Shown: positions 16,116 through 23,662 of the stretch, piece by piece
How the letters are laid out: every line of letters starts with the position of its first letter
Numbering within the stretch: position 1 is the first letter of the stretch
Assembly (NCBI GenBank): GCA_028533045.1
Contig: JAQQAP010000032.1
Location: 1 to 45,033 of the forward strand
Source: Spirochaetales bacterium
GTDB lineage: Bacteria; Spirochaetota; Spirochaetia; DSM-2461
Length of the DNA: 45,033 nucleotides
Direction of reading: 5' to 3'
Made by a program: the position numbers and the translations under genes
Notes under the pieces: model-generated
What the model saw: the letters and a program-made list of their open reading frames with translations, nothing else
Databases searched by the model: none
What the model was told of the DNA's origin: nothing

Positions 16116-17297
16116 TTAAATGTATTCTACTCTTGTTTGCTTTAGATAGTTTTTTTCCAATGCCTGAGTTATTCTTCTGACAATGGTACGGCGTATGCCT
16201 ATTTCAAAAGGTATTGAGGGATCCTGGTGAGCATTATTGACTCTGGTTCCAATGAGAAAGTGAGTGCTGTCACTATTGATTAGCATAGAGGCAAATCGAG
16301 AAGCCCCGTCAATGCCCAGATTTCCTTCATCTTCTTTATTTTCCAGAATTTCCGCAACTTTTGTTAAAGTAAGCATACCTTCCGTTACTAAATCCACCCC
16401 ATCCATTGTCGAGTAAGGTGGTACCTCTTTTGTTCGTGTTTTAAGTTCCAGCTTAAGTTTTTTATTGAGTTCCCTGGATAGTAAATTGGCTGTAGTCCCG
16501 CCGGATATTATTTTTTTTCCGTCAAAATTTCTCAATTTCGCTGCCATAAGAGGATCGTTTTTCTTTTCCATGGGAGGACCGGAAATAACGAGTATTTCCC
16601 TTGGTCTTCGAAAATAGATGGATAGAGCGGTTATATCATCCATGGCCTTCCCTCTGTCCAGTAGGGAGGCGTGTCGGGTTAAGAGTTGTGCCATACGTCT
16701 GGCCGAAAGAAATCGGTCTTTAAACATCTCCTTTTCTATGAAATCTTCCACCCTGTTTTGTCTCCAGCCCAAGGGATAGCCCGGTGTACCCAGGCCTGCT
16801 TGGGTCACTCCGTCGGAATAGAAAAGCAATCTGTCTCCAAATTGAAGTTTTACTTCTGAGTAGAGAAGTTTTTCCTTCTTGAAGGCATTGGGACGATTAA
16901 GGTCTCTTTGTATTTTATCAATTCTTTGTACCTTCCCATTTCTTAACATGATAAAGGGAGGGTTATCGTATTCAAGAATGCGTGCCTTACCCTCCGGTGA
17001 AATGTCACAGATAGTAAAGGTGGCATAACTTATGCGTCTCTCACTGCACACGGGAAGGGTATTCATTATAATTTCAGCCGCTCGAATTAGGTCGTTCTCT
17101 TCTTCTACATAGCGTTGGGCCATCCGCCCTGTCATTGTAGCCAGAACATTTGCTTTAACTCCGCTTCCCAGTCCGTCGGAAAGAATACAGATATTTCGCT
17201 CGTCCTTTTGTGAACGGGAAAGAAAAACCGCATCTCCTCCTATTCTTTGCCCTGCTTTTATCTGCTGGGACCAATCAATTTCAATAAAGTTTTTCAT
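16116..17297 (-). CDS. SpoIIE-family (PP2C-type) serine/threonine phosphatase of the sensory hydrogenase operon
   Basis: The protein has 393 residues from the ATG at 17297 (MKNFIEIDWSQQ). Starts up to 17333 are open but lie deep in the upstream gene. The phosphatase core shows ILSDGLGSGVKANVLATMTGRMAQ and, later, LLFYSDGVTQAG and DDITALSI, the metal-binding aspartates of PP2C/SpoIIE. A C-terminal domain of about 170 residues follows. In clostridia and Thermotogae such phosphatases are encoded beside the HydS/HsfB-type hydrogenase. It would dephosphorylate a partner protein in response to hydrogenase or redox state. The partner is not in this operon; a matching HATPase kinase lies at 29351-30283. 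Confidence 0.82.
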   Translation of the reverse strand: MKNFIEIDWSQQIKAGQRIGGDAVFLSRSQKDERNICILSDGLGSGVKANVLATMTGRMAQRYVEEENDLIRAAEIIMNTLPVCSERRISYATFTICDISPEGKARILEYDNPPFIMLRNGKVQRIDKIQRDLNRPNAFKKEKLLYSEVKLQFGDRLLFYSDGVTQAGLGTPGYPLGWRQNRVEDFIEKEMFKDRFLSARRMAQLLTRHASLLDRGKAMDDITALSIYFRRPREILVISGPPMEKKNDPLMAAKLRNFDGKKIISGGTTANLLSRELNKKLKLELKTRTKEVPPYSTMDGVDLVTEGMLTLTKVAEILENKEDEGNLGIDGASRFASMLINSDSTHFLIGTRVNNAHQDPSIPFEIGIRRTIVRRITQALEKNYLKQTRVEYI

Positions 17298-19008
17298 TAG
17301 TGTTTCCATGGGCAGGCGGTTTAAGCTCTTCAATTACCGAGTTAAGGATAATTTCCGTTTCCGCCGCATTTTCGCCCAGGAGGGAGGCAATCTGCTGAAC
17401 GCTGGACAAGTTCTTTCGTATAACTTCTTCTGCCCTTGTAATGATCGTTTCCCTGCGGATTGAAGGTTGAGTTACATCTTCAATGATGGCGCCCGCCAGG
17501 TGATCCTTCTCTATGGTAAAAAAGGTCGTTCTGAAAACGGAACCGTTAATCTGGAGTCGCTCTTGCTTTTCTTTCTTGTATTTTAGAACATCCATGAAAT
17601 AGGGAGAAAAGGAGACAAAATTCTCCACATTCAAGCCCTTGGCCTTTTCGGCTAAATCGGGATCATCCAGTTGATCGAGTTCGGAGAAATACTCCAAAAA
17701 GCGGTTGTTGCATTCCACTATTTGCCTGGATTGATTAACAATGACAACTGCGGAAGGCATTGTTTTAATAAGAGCGTTCACCTTTTTTTGTGCCTGTTTC
17801 CGCATATTTCCGGCACACATGGCATTTTCTGCTTTACCCTGCAATTTTGCCACGGCAAAGTCATAACAGGAATTATAGCCACAGCCTCCGCAGTTGAGAC
17901 GATCTTCCGGGTTCCGTTTGTCCAGTCCGACAAGAACGGCTTCTATCTGCTCCTCTGTGAATTGGGGAATGGGAAGGGGCGCTTCCTTTTTATAGTCCTG
18001 AATCAGCGGGGGAGTATCGTCAAGCTTAAATGGTTCACGATTTTTCATGTTATCCATGAGGGAGGAACTTTTTCTATAATAGGAAAGATCACTCATTCTT
18101 GCCGGTCCGTTAATGCATCCCCCGGAGCAGGAAAGGAGTTCAAAGAAAGATGTCCCTTCCTCCTCTTTTATGTTCTGCTTTAATTCTTCCAGCGTATCTC
18201 TGACTCTATCTATGCCGGAAATATTAAAATATTTAACTTCCGACTTTTCCTGAGTGAGACTTTGTATCATCCCCCCATCCAGAGGGTAAAGAGACGCCTT
18301 ATGGGCCCTTATCTCCAGAAAGTCTTGTGGGTATGTCTTTGTATCATCTAATGGTTTGGGTTCACCTTCCATCCATTCCTGAAGCTCTTCAAAGGTCAAA
18401 GCACAATCTATAGAGTATTTTTCATCCAGGGCCTCACTTTTTTTCGCAATACAAGGACCAATAAATATAACACCAATCTGGTCGCCATGTTTTTCTCTGA
18501 GGTAGCGACCGTGAACGATCATGGGGGAGGCTAGGGGGGTAAGGTTCTTTTCAAGTTCCGGATAGTAAAGGTTTACAAGATTGACGATTACCGGGCAGGC
18601 CGTAGAAATAAGTATGCCATTTTCATCGGCAGGCAATTCATCTATGGCCCGGGAAATAAATTCGGCCCCTATGGCGGTTTCTGAGATACCCTTGATCCCT
18701 TTTTGAAAGAGAAAGGAAAATACCCTTTCTTTCTTATCGCTGAATTCTGAGAAGAAGGAGGGGCTTAGGGACACAAATACTTCTTTTTTTCGGCGGATAA
18801 TTTGTTCCGCTTTATTAAGCTGAAGGGGAATTTTTTTGGCTCCCACCGGACAAATCTCATAGCAGCGCCCGCAATAAATACAGAGTTCGTGGGTTACCAG
18901 AGCCGATCCTTCATGAACGGAAATGGCCTTAACCGGGCAGTGGCGGACACATTTATAGCAATCCTGACACTCTCTTTTTTCTGTATAGAGGGGATAGTCA
19001 GATGTCAT
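17281..19008 (-). CDS. Sensory [FeFe]-hydrogenase-like protein with PAS domain (HydS/HsfB type)
   Basis: The protein has 575 residues. Two 4Fe-4S ferredoxin motifs (C14-C17-C20-C24 and C43-C46-C49-C53) lead into an H-cluster domain with the degenerate motifs STACP (135-139), GPCIAKK (184-190) and SCSGGC (293-298), so the four cluster-ligand cysteines C138, C186, C294 and C298 are kept. The proton-transfer cysteine of catalytic enzymes (first Cys of TSCC) is Ala137, as in known sensory HydS. A further 4Fe-4S domain (C373, C376, C381, C398) and a PAS domain (about 405-520) follow. It probably senses H2 or redox state rather than producing H2. It overlaps both neighbours in the operon. Confidence 0.87.
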   Translation of the reverse strand: MTSDYPLYTEKRECQDCYKCVRHCPVKAISVHEGSALVTHELCIYCGRCYEICPVGAKKIPLQLNKAEQIIRRKKEVFVSLSPSFFSEFSDKKERVFSFLFQKGIKGISETAIGAEFISRAIDELPADENGILISTACPVIVNLVNLYYPELEKNLTPLASPMIVHGRYLREKHGDQIGVIFIGPCIAKKSEALDEKYSIDCALTFEELQEWMEGEPKPLDDTKTYPQDFLEIRAHKASLYPLDGGMIQSLTQEKSEVKYFNISGIDRVRDTLEELKQNIKEEEGTSFFELLSCSGGCINGPARMSDLSYYRKSSSLMDNMKNREPFKLDDTPPLIQDYKKEAPLPIPQFTEEQIEAVLVGLDKRNPEDRLNCGGCGYNSCYDFAVAKLQGKAENAMCAGNMRKQAQKKVNALIKTMPSAVVIVNQSRQIVECNNRFLEYFSELDQLDDPDLAEKAKGLNVENFVSFSPYFMDVLKYKKEKQERLQINGSVFRTTFFTIEKDHLAGAIIEDVTQPSIRRETIITRAEEVIRKNLSSVQQIASLLGENAAETEIILNSVIEELKPPAHGNTNEKLY

Positions 19009-19243
19009 TTTTCATCCTTTGATTAATTTCCTGAAGAAGATTATTCCAGGTTATTCCCTTAAATATTGTTTCTCCTATACATAGAACGGGTCCCTCTGAG
19101 CAGTTCCCCATACAGTGTTCTCCCTTGAGTTTAATTCGTTTTTGAAATTCATTTTCTTCTATATATTCTTCTAGTTTTGTTAGTATAACCTCGTTGCCTC
19201 TGCTAAAACAGGAGCTTCCCATACATAATCTTATTTCTATCAT
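18998..19243 (-). CDS. Thioredoxin-like [2Fe-2S] ferredoxin (NuoE/HydC C-terminal type)
   Basis: The protein has 81 residues. CMGSSC near the N-terminus and CMGNC around residue 46 give the four ligand cysteines of the thioredoxin-fold 2Fe-2S ferredoxins. It is the first gene of the hydrogenase operon and overlaps the next by 11 bases, the same order as in clostridial and Thermotoga sensory hydrogenase loci. It probably passes electrons to or from the sensor. It is too short to be a full NuoE subunit. Confidence 0.85.
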   Translation of the reverse strand: MIEIRLCMGSSCFSRGNEVILTKLEEYIEENEFQKRIKLKGEHCMGNCSEGPVLCIGETIFKGITWNNLLQEINQRMKNDI

Positions 19244-19270
19244 AGCTTATCTACCTTTTGTATCGATAAA

Positions 19271-19299
19271 AAAATATCCTGTATAAATAACCATGTCAA
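19271..19299 (-). promoter_or_regulatory. Promoter of the sensory hydrogenase operon
   Basis: On the minus strand TTGACA (19299-19294), a 17-base spacer and TATTTT (19276-19271), 28 bases before the ferredoxin ATG at 19243. The -35 is a perfect match. It is divergent from rex, whose control region lies just beyond. Confidence 0.55.
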
Positions 19300-19362
19300 T
19301 GATTTGAGAGAAAGATTTGGATAAATGAGTGAAAAGAGAAAGAAAATACTTCCTTTATTACA

Positions 19363-19379
19363 CATTATGGTACATAATG
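19363..19379. promoter_or_regulatory. 17-bp palindrome in front of rex, candidate redox operator
   Basis: CATTATG-GTA-CATAATG has perfect 7-bp arms. It stands 38 bases before the rex start and 64 bases upstream of the hydrogenase operon -35 box. It could be an autoregulatory Rex site, but it does not match the TTGTGAA...TTCACAA form known in Gram-positives. A weak plus-strand promoter (TTACAC at 19358, TAAGAT at 19383) would overlap it. Confidence 0.4.
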
Positions 19380-19416
19380 GAATAAGATATTTTTATAACG
19401 AAAGAGGCCCCCCGCT

Positions 19417-20058
19417 TTGAAAGAGGATATACAAAAGACCATACCCCTGCCCACAATTAGAAGAATGCCCAACTATCTCAGGGTAACGGCGGACTTTCTG
19501 GAAGAAGGTAAGGAATGGATTTCTACGACGGACTTTTCCGAGATTCTGGGACTCAAGCCGATTCAGGTGAGAAAAGATTTGGCATTTACCGGTCTGGCGG
19601 GAAAACCTCGTTTAGGTTTTGAAGTCTCTTTGTTAATTAAGGCCATTAATGATGTTTTAGGCTGGAATAATAGAACCGATGCCATACTTGTAGGAGCGGG
19701 GGCTCTAGGATCGGCTATTTTAGGTTTTAAAGGATTTGCCGAACATGGTCTTAATATCGTAGCTGCCTTTGATGCTAATCCGGCCTTAGTGGGCAGTACA
19801 ATTCACGGTAAAACGGTATTTTCCCTGGATAAATTGGATAACCTTGTTGAACGCATGGGGATTACAATGGGGGTTATAACCGTACCGGAAGCGGTAGGTC
19901 AGGAGACGGCGGATCGGATGATCAAAGCCGGAATAAGGGGGATCTGGAATTTCTCGCCCGTAACTTTACGAGTTCCGGACGATATTATTGTTCAGCGGGA
20001 AGATCTTTCCAGCGGACTGGCTGTTCTTTCCGTTAAATTAAGCGAGAACCGCATCTAG
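19417..20058 (+). CDS. rex: Redox-sensing transcriptional repressor Rex
   Basis: The protein has 213 residues and starts at TTG with GAGG upstream; the family's N-terminal IPLPTIRRMPNYLRV immediately follows, so this start is needed. It has a winged helix (about 15-75, IQVRKDLAFTG) and a Rossmann domain with GAGALGSAILGF, and AAFDANP for the NAD(H) ribose. Rex binds DNA when NADH/NAD+ is low and represses fermentation, hydrogenase and respiratory genes. It is divergent from the sensory hydrogenase operon, which is probably one of its targets. Confidence 0.93.
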   Translation: MKEDIQKTIPLPTIRRMPNYLRVTADFLEEGKEWISTTDFSEILGLKPIQVRKDLAFTGLAGKPRLGFEVSLLIKAINDVLGWNNRTDAILVGAGALGSAILGFKGFAEHGLNIVAAFDANPALVGSTIHGKTVFSLDKLDNLVERMGITMGVITVPEAVGQETADRMIKAGIRGIWNFSPVTLRVPDDIIVQREDLSSGLAVLSVKLSENRI

Positions 20059-20074
20059 GCGGTTCCGCCCCTTT
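20046..20074 (+). terminator. Short hairpin over the rex stop codon
   Basis: GAACCGC (20046-20052), a 6-base loop containing the rex stop, GCGGTTC (20059-20065), then CGCCCCTTTAT. The stem is only 7 bp and the T-run is poor. It lies between two convergent genes with 19 bases between their stops, so it may serve both as a weak terminator. Confidence 0.35.
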
Positions 20075-20077
20075 ATA

Positions 20078-20785
20078 TTACTTATGTAATCCGCACTCCC
20101 TTTTGGTTCCTTCCTCCCACCACCATCGACTGGCTCTTTCGTGTTCACCGGGCTGTTGCGGCCTGGTACAGGGTTCACAACCAATGGAAATATAACCCTT
20201 ATCGTGAAGTTCATTGTAAGGAACATCCCAAGAGCGGATAAATTTCCAAACCTTTTCCTGGGACCAATCGGCCAGGGGGTTGAACTTTATAAGCTTTTCG
20301 CCGTTTAGTCCGGTAAAACTGTCTTCCTGGACGGGATCCAAATCTCCTCTGGTTGAAGGATTCTGGTCTTTTCTCTGTCCTGTAATCCAGGCTTTATAAT
20401 CGCCCAGTACCCGCTTTAGGGGGTTAACCTTTCGCACCTGGCAACATTCTCTATGGCCGTCTTCCATAAAACTATAGAGGCCTTTTTCTTCGCTAAAGGC
20501 TTCCAGTTCTTTTCGGTCAGGGGAGATAATTCGAATAGTAATACCGTAATGTTTTCGTACTCTATCTATAAAGCGGTATGTTTCGGGGTGGAGCCGACCT
20601 GTATCCAGAGAGAATACGGAAAAGGGCTTTCCCGTTTGAGCAGCCATTTCTATGAGGGCTACATCTTCAGCCCCGCTAAAAGAGATAACACACTCTTCCC
20701 CATAAAGACTCAGAGCCTTCTCCATAATCGTAGTAGGAGATTTACCCCTAAGTTCGGTCTTGAGTTCTTCCAGATTCACATCCAT
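20078..20785 (-). CDS. cysH: Assimilatory adenylyl-sulfate / phosphoadenylyl-sulfate reductase (CysH family)
   Basis: The protein has 235 residues from the ATG at 20785, which has AAGGA six bases upstream; a start twelve codons earlier has none. The PP-loop is ISFSGAEDVAL (34-44). The [4Fe-4S] cysteines Cys114-Cys115 (ECCQVRK) and Cys203/Cys206 (GCEPC) are present, with catalytic Cys231 in KRECGLH. The FeS-containing form normally reduces adenosine 5'-phosphosulfate to sulfite using thioredoxin. No ATP sulfurylase or sulfite reductase gene is in the window. It is convergent with rex. Confidence 0.88.
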   Translation of the reverse strand: MDVNLEELKTELRGKSPTTIMEKALSLYGEECVISFSGAEDVALIEMAAQTGKPFSVFSLDTGRLHPETYRFIDRVRKHYGITIRIISPDRKELEAFSEEKGLYSFMEDGHRECCQVRKVNPLKRVLGDYKAWITGQRKDQNPSTRGDLDPVQEDSFTGLNGEKLIKFNPLADWSQEKVWKFIRSWDVPYNELHDKGYISIGCEPCTRPQQPGEHERASRWWWEEGTKRECGLHK

Positions 20786-20862
20786 TTTATTTCCTTTAGC
20801 CGTTCGTCTATTGGCAGACATTTCTGACAGGGCGATCTATCGGCATTAATTTTCTTTACCAT
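20776..20862 (-). CDS. Possible 28-residue CxxC peptide ORF overlapping the cysH start
   Basis: An ATG at 20862 opens a short frame, MVKKINADRSPCQKCLPIDE..., which ends in a TGA inside the fourth cysH codon, a 10-base overlap. It has a CQKC motif and mixed, protein-like composition. Its ribosome site is weak. It could be a translated leader coupled to cysH or chance; nothing else supports it. Confidence 0.22.
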   Translation of the reverse strand: MVKKINADRSPCQKCLPIDERLKEIKWM

Positions 20863-20926
20863 GAGGCATTCTTTTATAGGGATGATCTTATAAAAAGAAA
20901 GCCCCCTACGTCAACCAAGACCGGAA

Positions 20927-22108
20927 TTAATCAATAAATTGAAGCTGCCATTCCTTGTAGAATGACGAAAGAGGAAGGGTATTGTTTTCCCAAAGAGTTT
21001 CCTCTAACCAAGGGTATATTGCATCCTTTTTTACGGCGCTCCAGTTAATCGGTTCCTCCATAGGAGCACCCAGCTGTTCTTCAAGAAAAAGCCTGATGCC
21101 CAGCTTGTCGGAGAATACCATGGGGAGATGGAGTCGGTTAATCTCTTCCAAGGTGCTGAATCTGTCAAAAAGTGAAAATCCCGGGCTAACGATTCCCTTA
21201 TACTTGATAAGCTCTTTTTGATTTTCAACAGAGAGAATCCAATAAAGAAAGTCTACGGTCCTCTTGTTTTGATTGCTCTCTTTGGGAATGCCTCCGTATA
21301 GACAATTGACAGGATTTATATGCTCCCCGTCCCCATACCAGGAAAAAGTCATTTCTCCGGTTTCTTTCCCGGGAAGTCGGCTATACTGAGTGAAGGTCAT
21401 GGCTGAATAGTCTATGACTCCTTGCTTTAGAAGTTGGTAATCGGGAATATACCGGTACTTTTGGGTAAAAGCTTTCTCTTTGTCAAAACCCTGATTCTCC
21501 GTTTCTACCCATTCCCGGATGGTTTGGATGGCAAGTGAGAGTTTATCCTGATCATAGCCAAAGTCTTCCTGGCTATGAAATGTTACTCCCTTTCCCCTGA
21601 GGTACCAGTAAAGAAAGTCCGGATTCCAGAGAGGAGAGAACCCCATGTGAATGAAGTCACCCTCATCCAGTCGATTGCCATTCGTTCCCTGAGCCTTTAG
21701 GGATTGATCATCCATAATAATGGGAAGATTCTTTTTATCCGCCTTATAGACAATAATGGGCATATCAAAGGCCAGAGGGAGCAAAGAGGCTGAATCCTCA
21801 TCGTTTTCTCCCCAGAGGACAGGATAAATCCCCTCGGGTTTTTCAATTTCAATAAAGAGCTCCTGGAACTGCCGATTATTCAAGTCCTTCCCAACGACAA
21901 GATCGGGAGAATAGAGAGTTATGTCTTCGGGGGATATATAGTCATCGTAAACCAGGTTTAAACGGGAGTGGTCCTGAATCTTATTGTAATATTCCGCAAT
22001 CAGGACCATATCTTTCTGGTCGGTCAGGACGGTGAGAAGGGAATACTCTTTTTGTGAGCAGGATAAAGCAAGTAATAGCAGGGGGAGAAGGAAAAGCTTC
22101 TTAATCAT
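20927..22108 (-). CDS. Extracellular solute-binding lipoprotein, orphan
   Basis: The protein has 393 residues from the ATG at 22108. The signal MIKKLFLLPLLLLALSC has a clean lipobox (LALSC, Cys17). An open frame extends 24 codons upstream but would spoil the signal. The body resembles family 1 sugar-binding proteins (FIHMGFSPLWNPDFLYWYLRGKG, then a C-terminal helical part). No permease or ATPase is adjacent, so the ligand and partners are unknown; the permeases must be elsewhere if it is a transporter part. It is divergent from the radical SAM gene. Confidence 0.72.
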   Translation of the reverse strand: MIKKLFLLPLLLLALSCSQKEYSLLTVLTDQKDMVLIAEYYNKIQDHSRLNLVYDDYISPEDITLYSPDLVVGKDLNNRQFQELFIEIEKPEGIYPVLWGENDEDSASLLPLAFDMPIIVYKADKKNLPIIMDDQSLKAQGTNGNRLDEGDFIHMGFSPLWNPDFLYWYLRGKGVTFHSQEDFGYDQDKLSLAIQTIREWVETENQGFDKEKAFTQKYRYIPDYQLLKQGVIDYSAMTFTQYSRLPGKETGEMTFSWYGDGEHINPVNCLYGGIPKESNQNKRTVDFLYWILSVENQKELIKYKGIVSPGFSLFDRFSTLEEINRLHLPMVFSDKLGIRLFLEEQLGAPMEEPINWSAVKKDAIYPWLEETLWENNTLPLSSFYKEWQLQFID

Positions 22109-22201
22109 AGGCCCAGTATATCTCCTTCCTAAAGCAGATTCAAGTTGTTTACCCCGGGCGAACGTATTGCCCTTTCCCATTTAACGGCCCATAATGGGCG
22201 A

Positions 22202-23116
22202 ATGGAATTCCCCTATCGTACCTATTCGTCCTATCTCAGAGAGAAGTATGGAACTGCCGCTTACCGAGTAGGGGTGGACGGCGGTTTTTCCTGTCCCAAT
22301 CGTCATGCCGACCGCATGGGGGGGGGCTGTACCTACTGTGATCCCTTTGGTTCCCGCTCAACCTATTTGGGAGAAACCGAGATAGACCTGGAAGGGCAGA
22401 TTCACAAGTCCATAGCTGCCATGAAAAAGCGTTACCGGGCGGAGATTTTTATGCTCTATTTCCAGGCCTACACCAGTACGGACGGGCCGGTGGATGAGCT
22501 TAAGGCTCTTTATGACCGGGGGCTTGGTCTTTATGATTTTTCCGAACTGATTGTCTCAACCCGACCGGACTGTCTCGATGAGGAAAGGGCTGACTTATTG
22601 GCCTCATACTCAAGGGCAGACTTTGAGGTTTGGGTTGAGCTGGGGCTTCAATCGATCCATGGAGAGACCCTTGATAGAATAAACCGCGGCCATGGTCCCG
22701 ACGAATTTTACCGTGCCATGGAACTTCTGGAAGAACGGGGAATAAAAAGAACGGTCCATCTCATATTCGGACTTCCCGGTGAAGACAGGGCCATGATGAT
22801 GGAAACGGTCGAGGCTGTAAACAAGTTAAAGCCGGAGGGCATCAAAATACACAATCTTCATATTCCCAGTCGTTCTCCCATGTACAGGGAGTATGAGAGG
22901 GGAGAGTTGACTTTTCCCGGTTCTGAACGGCATATTTCCTATCTGGCAGATGCCCTGGAAATAATAGATAAAGAAACAATAATTATGCGCTTGACTACCG
23001 ATACCCCCTCTCCGAGAAACAGTACTCCCGGTAACTTTTTGAACAAAACGGAGATCTCACGCAGAGTGGCCGAACTCCTCTTGTCGCGGGGGAGTTATCA
23101 AGGGAAAAAGACTTGA
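22202..23116 (+). CDS. Radical SAM protein of the TIGR01212 / YhcC family
   Basis: The protein has 304 residues from the ATG at 22202 (MEFPYRTYSSYLREKYG), which matches the family start; an upstream TTG at 22145 is unlikely. The cluster cysteines are in FSCPNRHADRMGGGCTYC, as in E. coli YhcC. ELGLQSIH, HLIFGLPGE and KIHNLHIPS are further family signatures. Members bind a [4Fe-4S] cluster and cleave S-adenosylmethionine; the physiological reaction is not established. A run of nine G at 22318-22326 lies between the cluster cysteines. The downstream promoter -35 box overlaps its stop codon. Confidence 0.88.
   Translation: MEFPYRTYSSYLREKYGTAAYRVGVDGGFSCPNRHADRMGGGCTYCDPFGSRSTYLGETEIDLEGQIHKSIAAMKKRYRAEIFMLYFQAYTSTDGPVDELKALYDRGLGLYDFSELIVSTRPDCLDEERADLLASYSRADFEVWVELGLQSIHGETLDRINRGHGPDEFYRAMELLEERGIKRTVHLIFGLPGEDRAMMMETVEAVNKLKPEGIKIHNLHIPSRSPMYREYERGELTFPGSERHISYLADALEIIDKETIIMRLTTDTPSPRNSTPGNFLNKTEISRRVAELLLSRGSYQGKKT
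22318..22326 (+). repeat. Nine-G homopolymer inside the radical SAM gene
   Basis: The codons ATG GGG GGG GGC give an uninterrupted run of nine G between the second-last and last cluster cysteines. A slip by one base would truncate the enzyme before its metal site is complete. Confidence 0.7.
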
Positions 23117-23141
23117 TAAATTCAAATTGATATCATACTAT
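23113..23141 (+). promoter_or_regulatory. Promoter of the 23174-25191 gene pair
   Basis: TTGATA (23113-23118), 17 bases and TACTAT (23136-23141). The predicted start near 23148 is 26 bases before the TTG start codon, leaving room for the GAGGAG ribosome site. Confidence 0.5.
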
Positions 23142-23173
23142 TAAAATTGCTATGTAAAACGAGGAGAGCTTCA

Positions 23174-23662
23174 TTGATAGTCAAAAGTTACGAGATTATT
23201 AACCTTATTGAGAATTTAACAAACCATTATAATATTCTCGAAAGTAACCGCCTTATTCGAAATACTTTGAACGAGGTGGAAATAGGCTACTCCTACAGAC
23301 ACTATTTTGAGGTTCTCATTAACTATACCGAGCAATCCCGCACCGATGGCTATCGACTGGATGAGCTTTATATGGGGATCATCGGACTGGCCCAGTTCAT
23401 CTATCAGGCCAGAACTGTGGCAGAGCCCCGAGCCAGAAGCCAGGTGGGTAGAAGCGGAGCGATACAGGATAGAATGGCCGTAGATAATATGGCCAATAAT
23501 TTGAATATTATGGCCGATTTGGCCAATGATTTATATGTGAAAACAGTAGCCCTTGATAAGGAGACTGATTCAAAACGAAGACCGGTTCTCTTTAATACTA
23601 TCAAGGAGCTTAAGGATGTGGGGATGCTTTTGACTTCGACAAGTCCGGGGTTAATTCGATGA
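23174..23662 (+). CDS. Conserved-type spirochaetal hypothetical protein
   Basis: The protein has 162 residues starting at TTG, chosen because GAGGAG stands seven bases upstream; an earlier TTG at 23147 has no site and would coincide with the transcription start. The sequence is mostly helical (IVKSYEIINLIENLTNHYNIL..., with Asn- and Leu-rich heptad-like stretches) and has no signal peptide or membrane segment. A basic central stretch (ARTVAEPRARSQVGRSG) is followed by another helical part. No domain is recognised. It overlaps the next gene by four bases (ATGA), so the two probably act together. Confidence 0.7.
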   Translation: MIVKSYEIINLIENLTNHYNILESNRLIRNTLNEVEIGYSYRHYFEVLINYTEQSRTDGYRLDELYMGIIGLAQFIYQARTVAEPRARSQVGRSGAIQDRMAVDNMANNLNIMADLANDLYVKTVALDKETDSKRRPVLFNTIKELKDVGMLLTSTSPGLIR

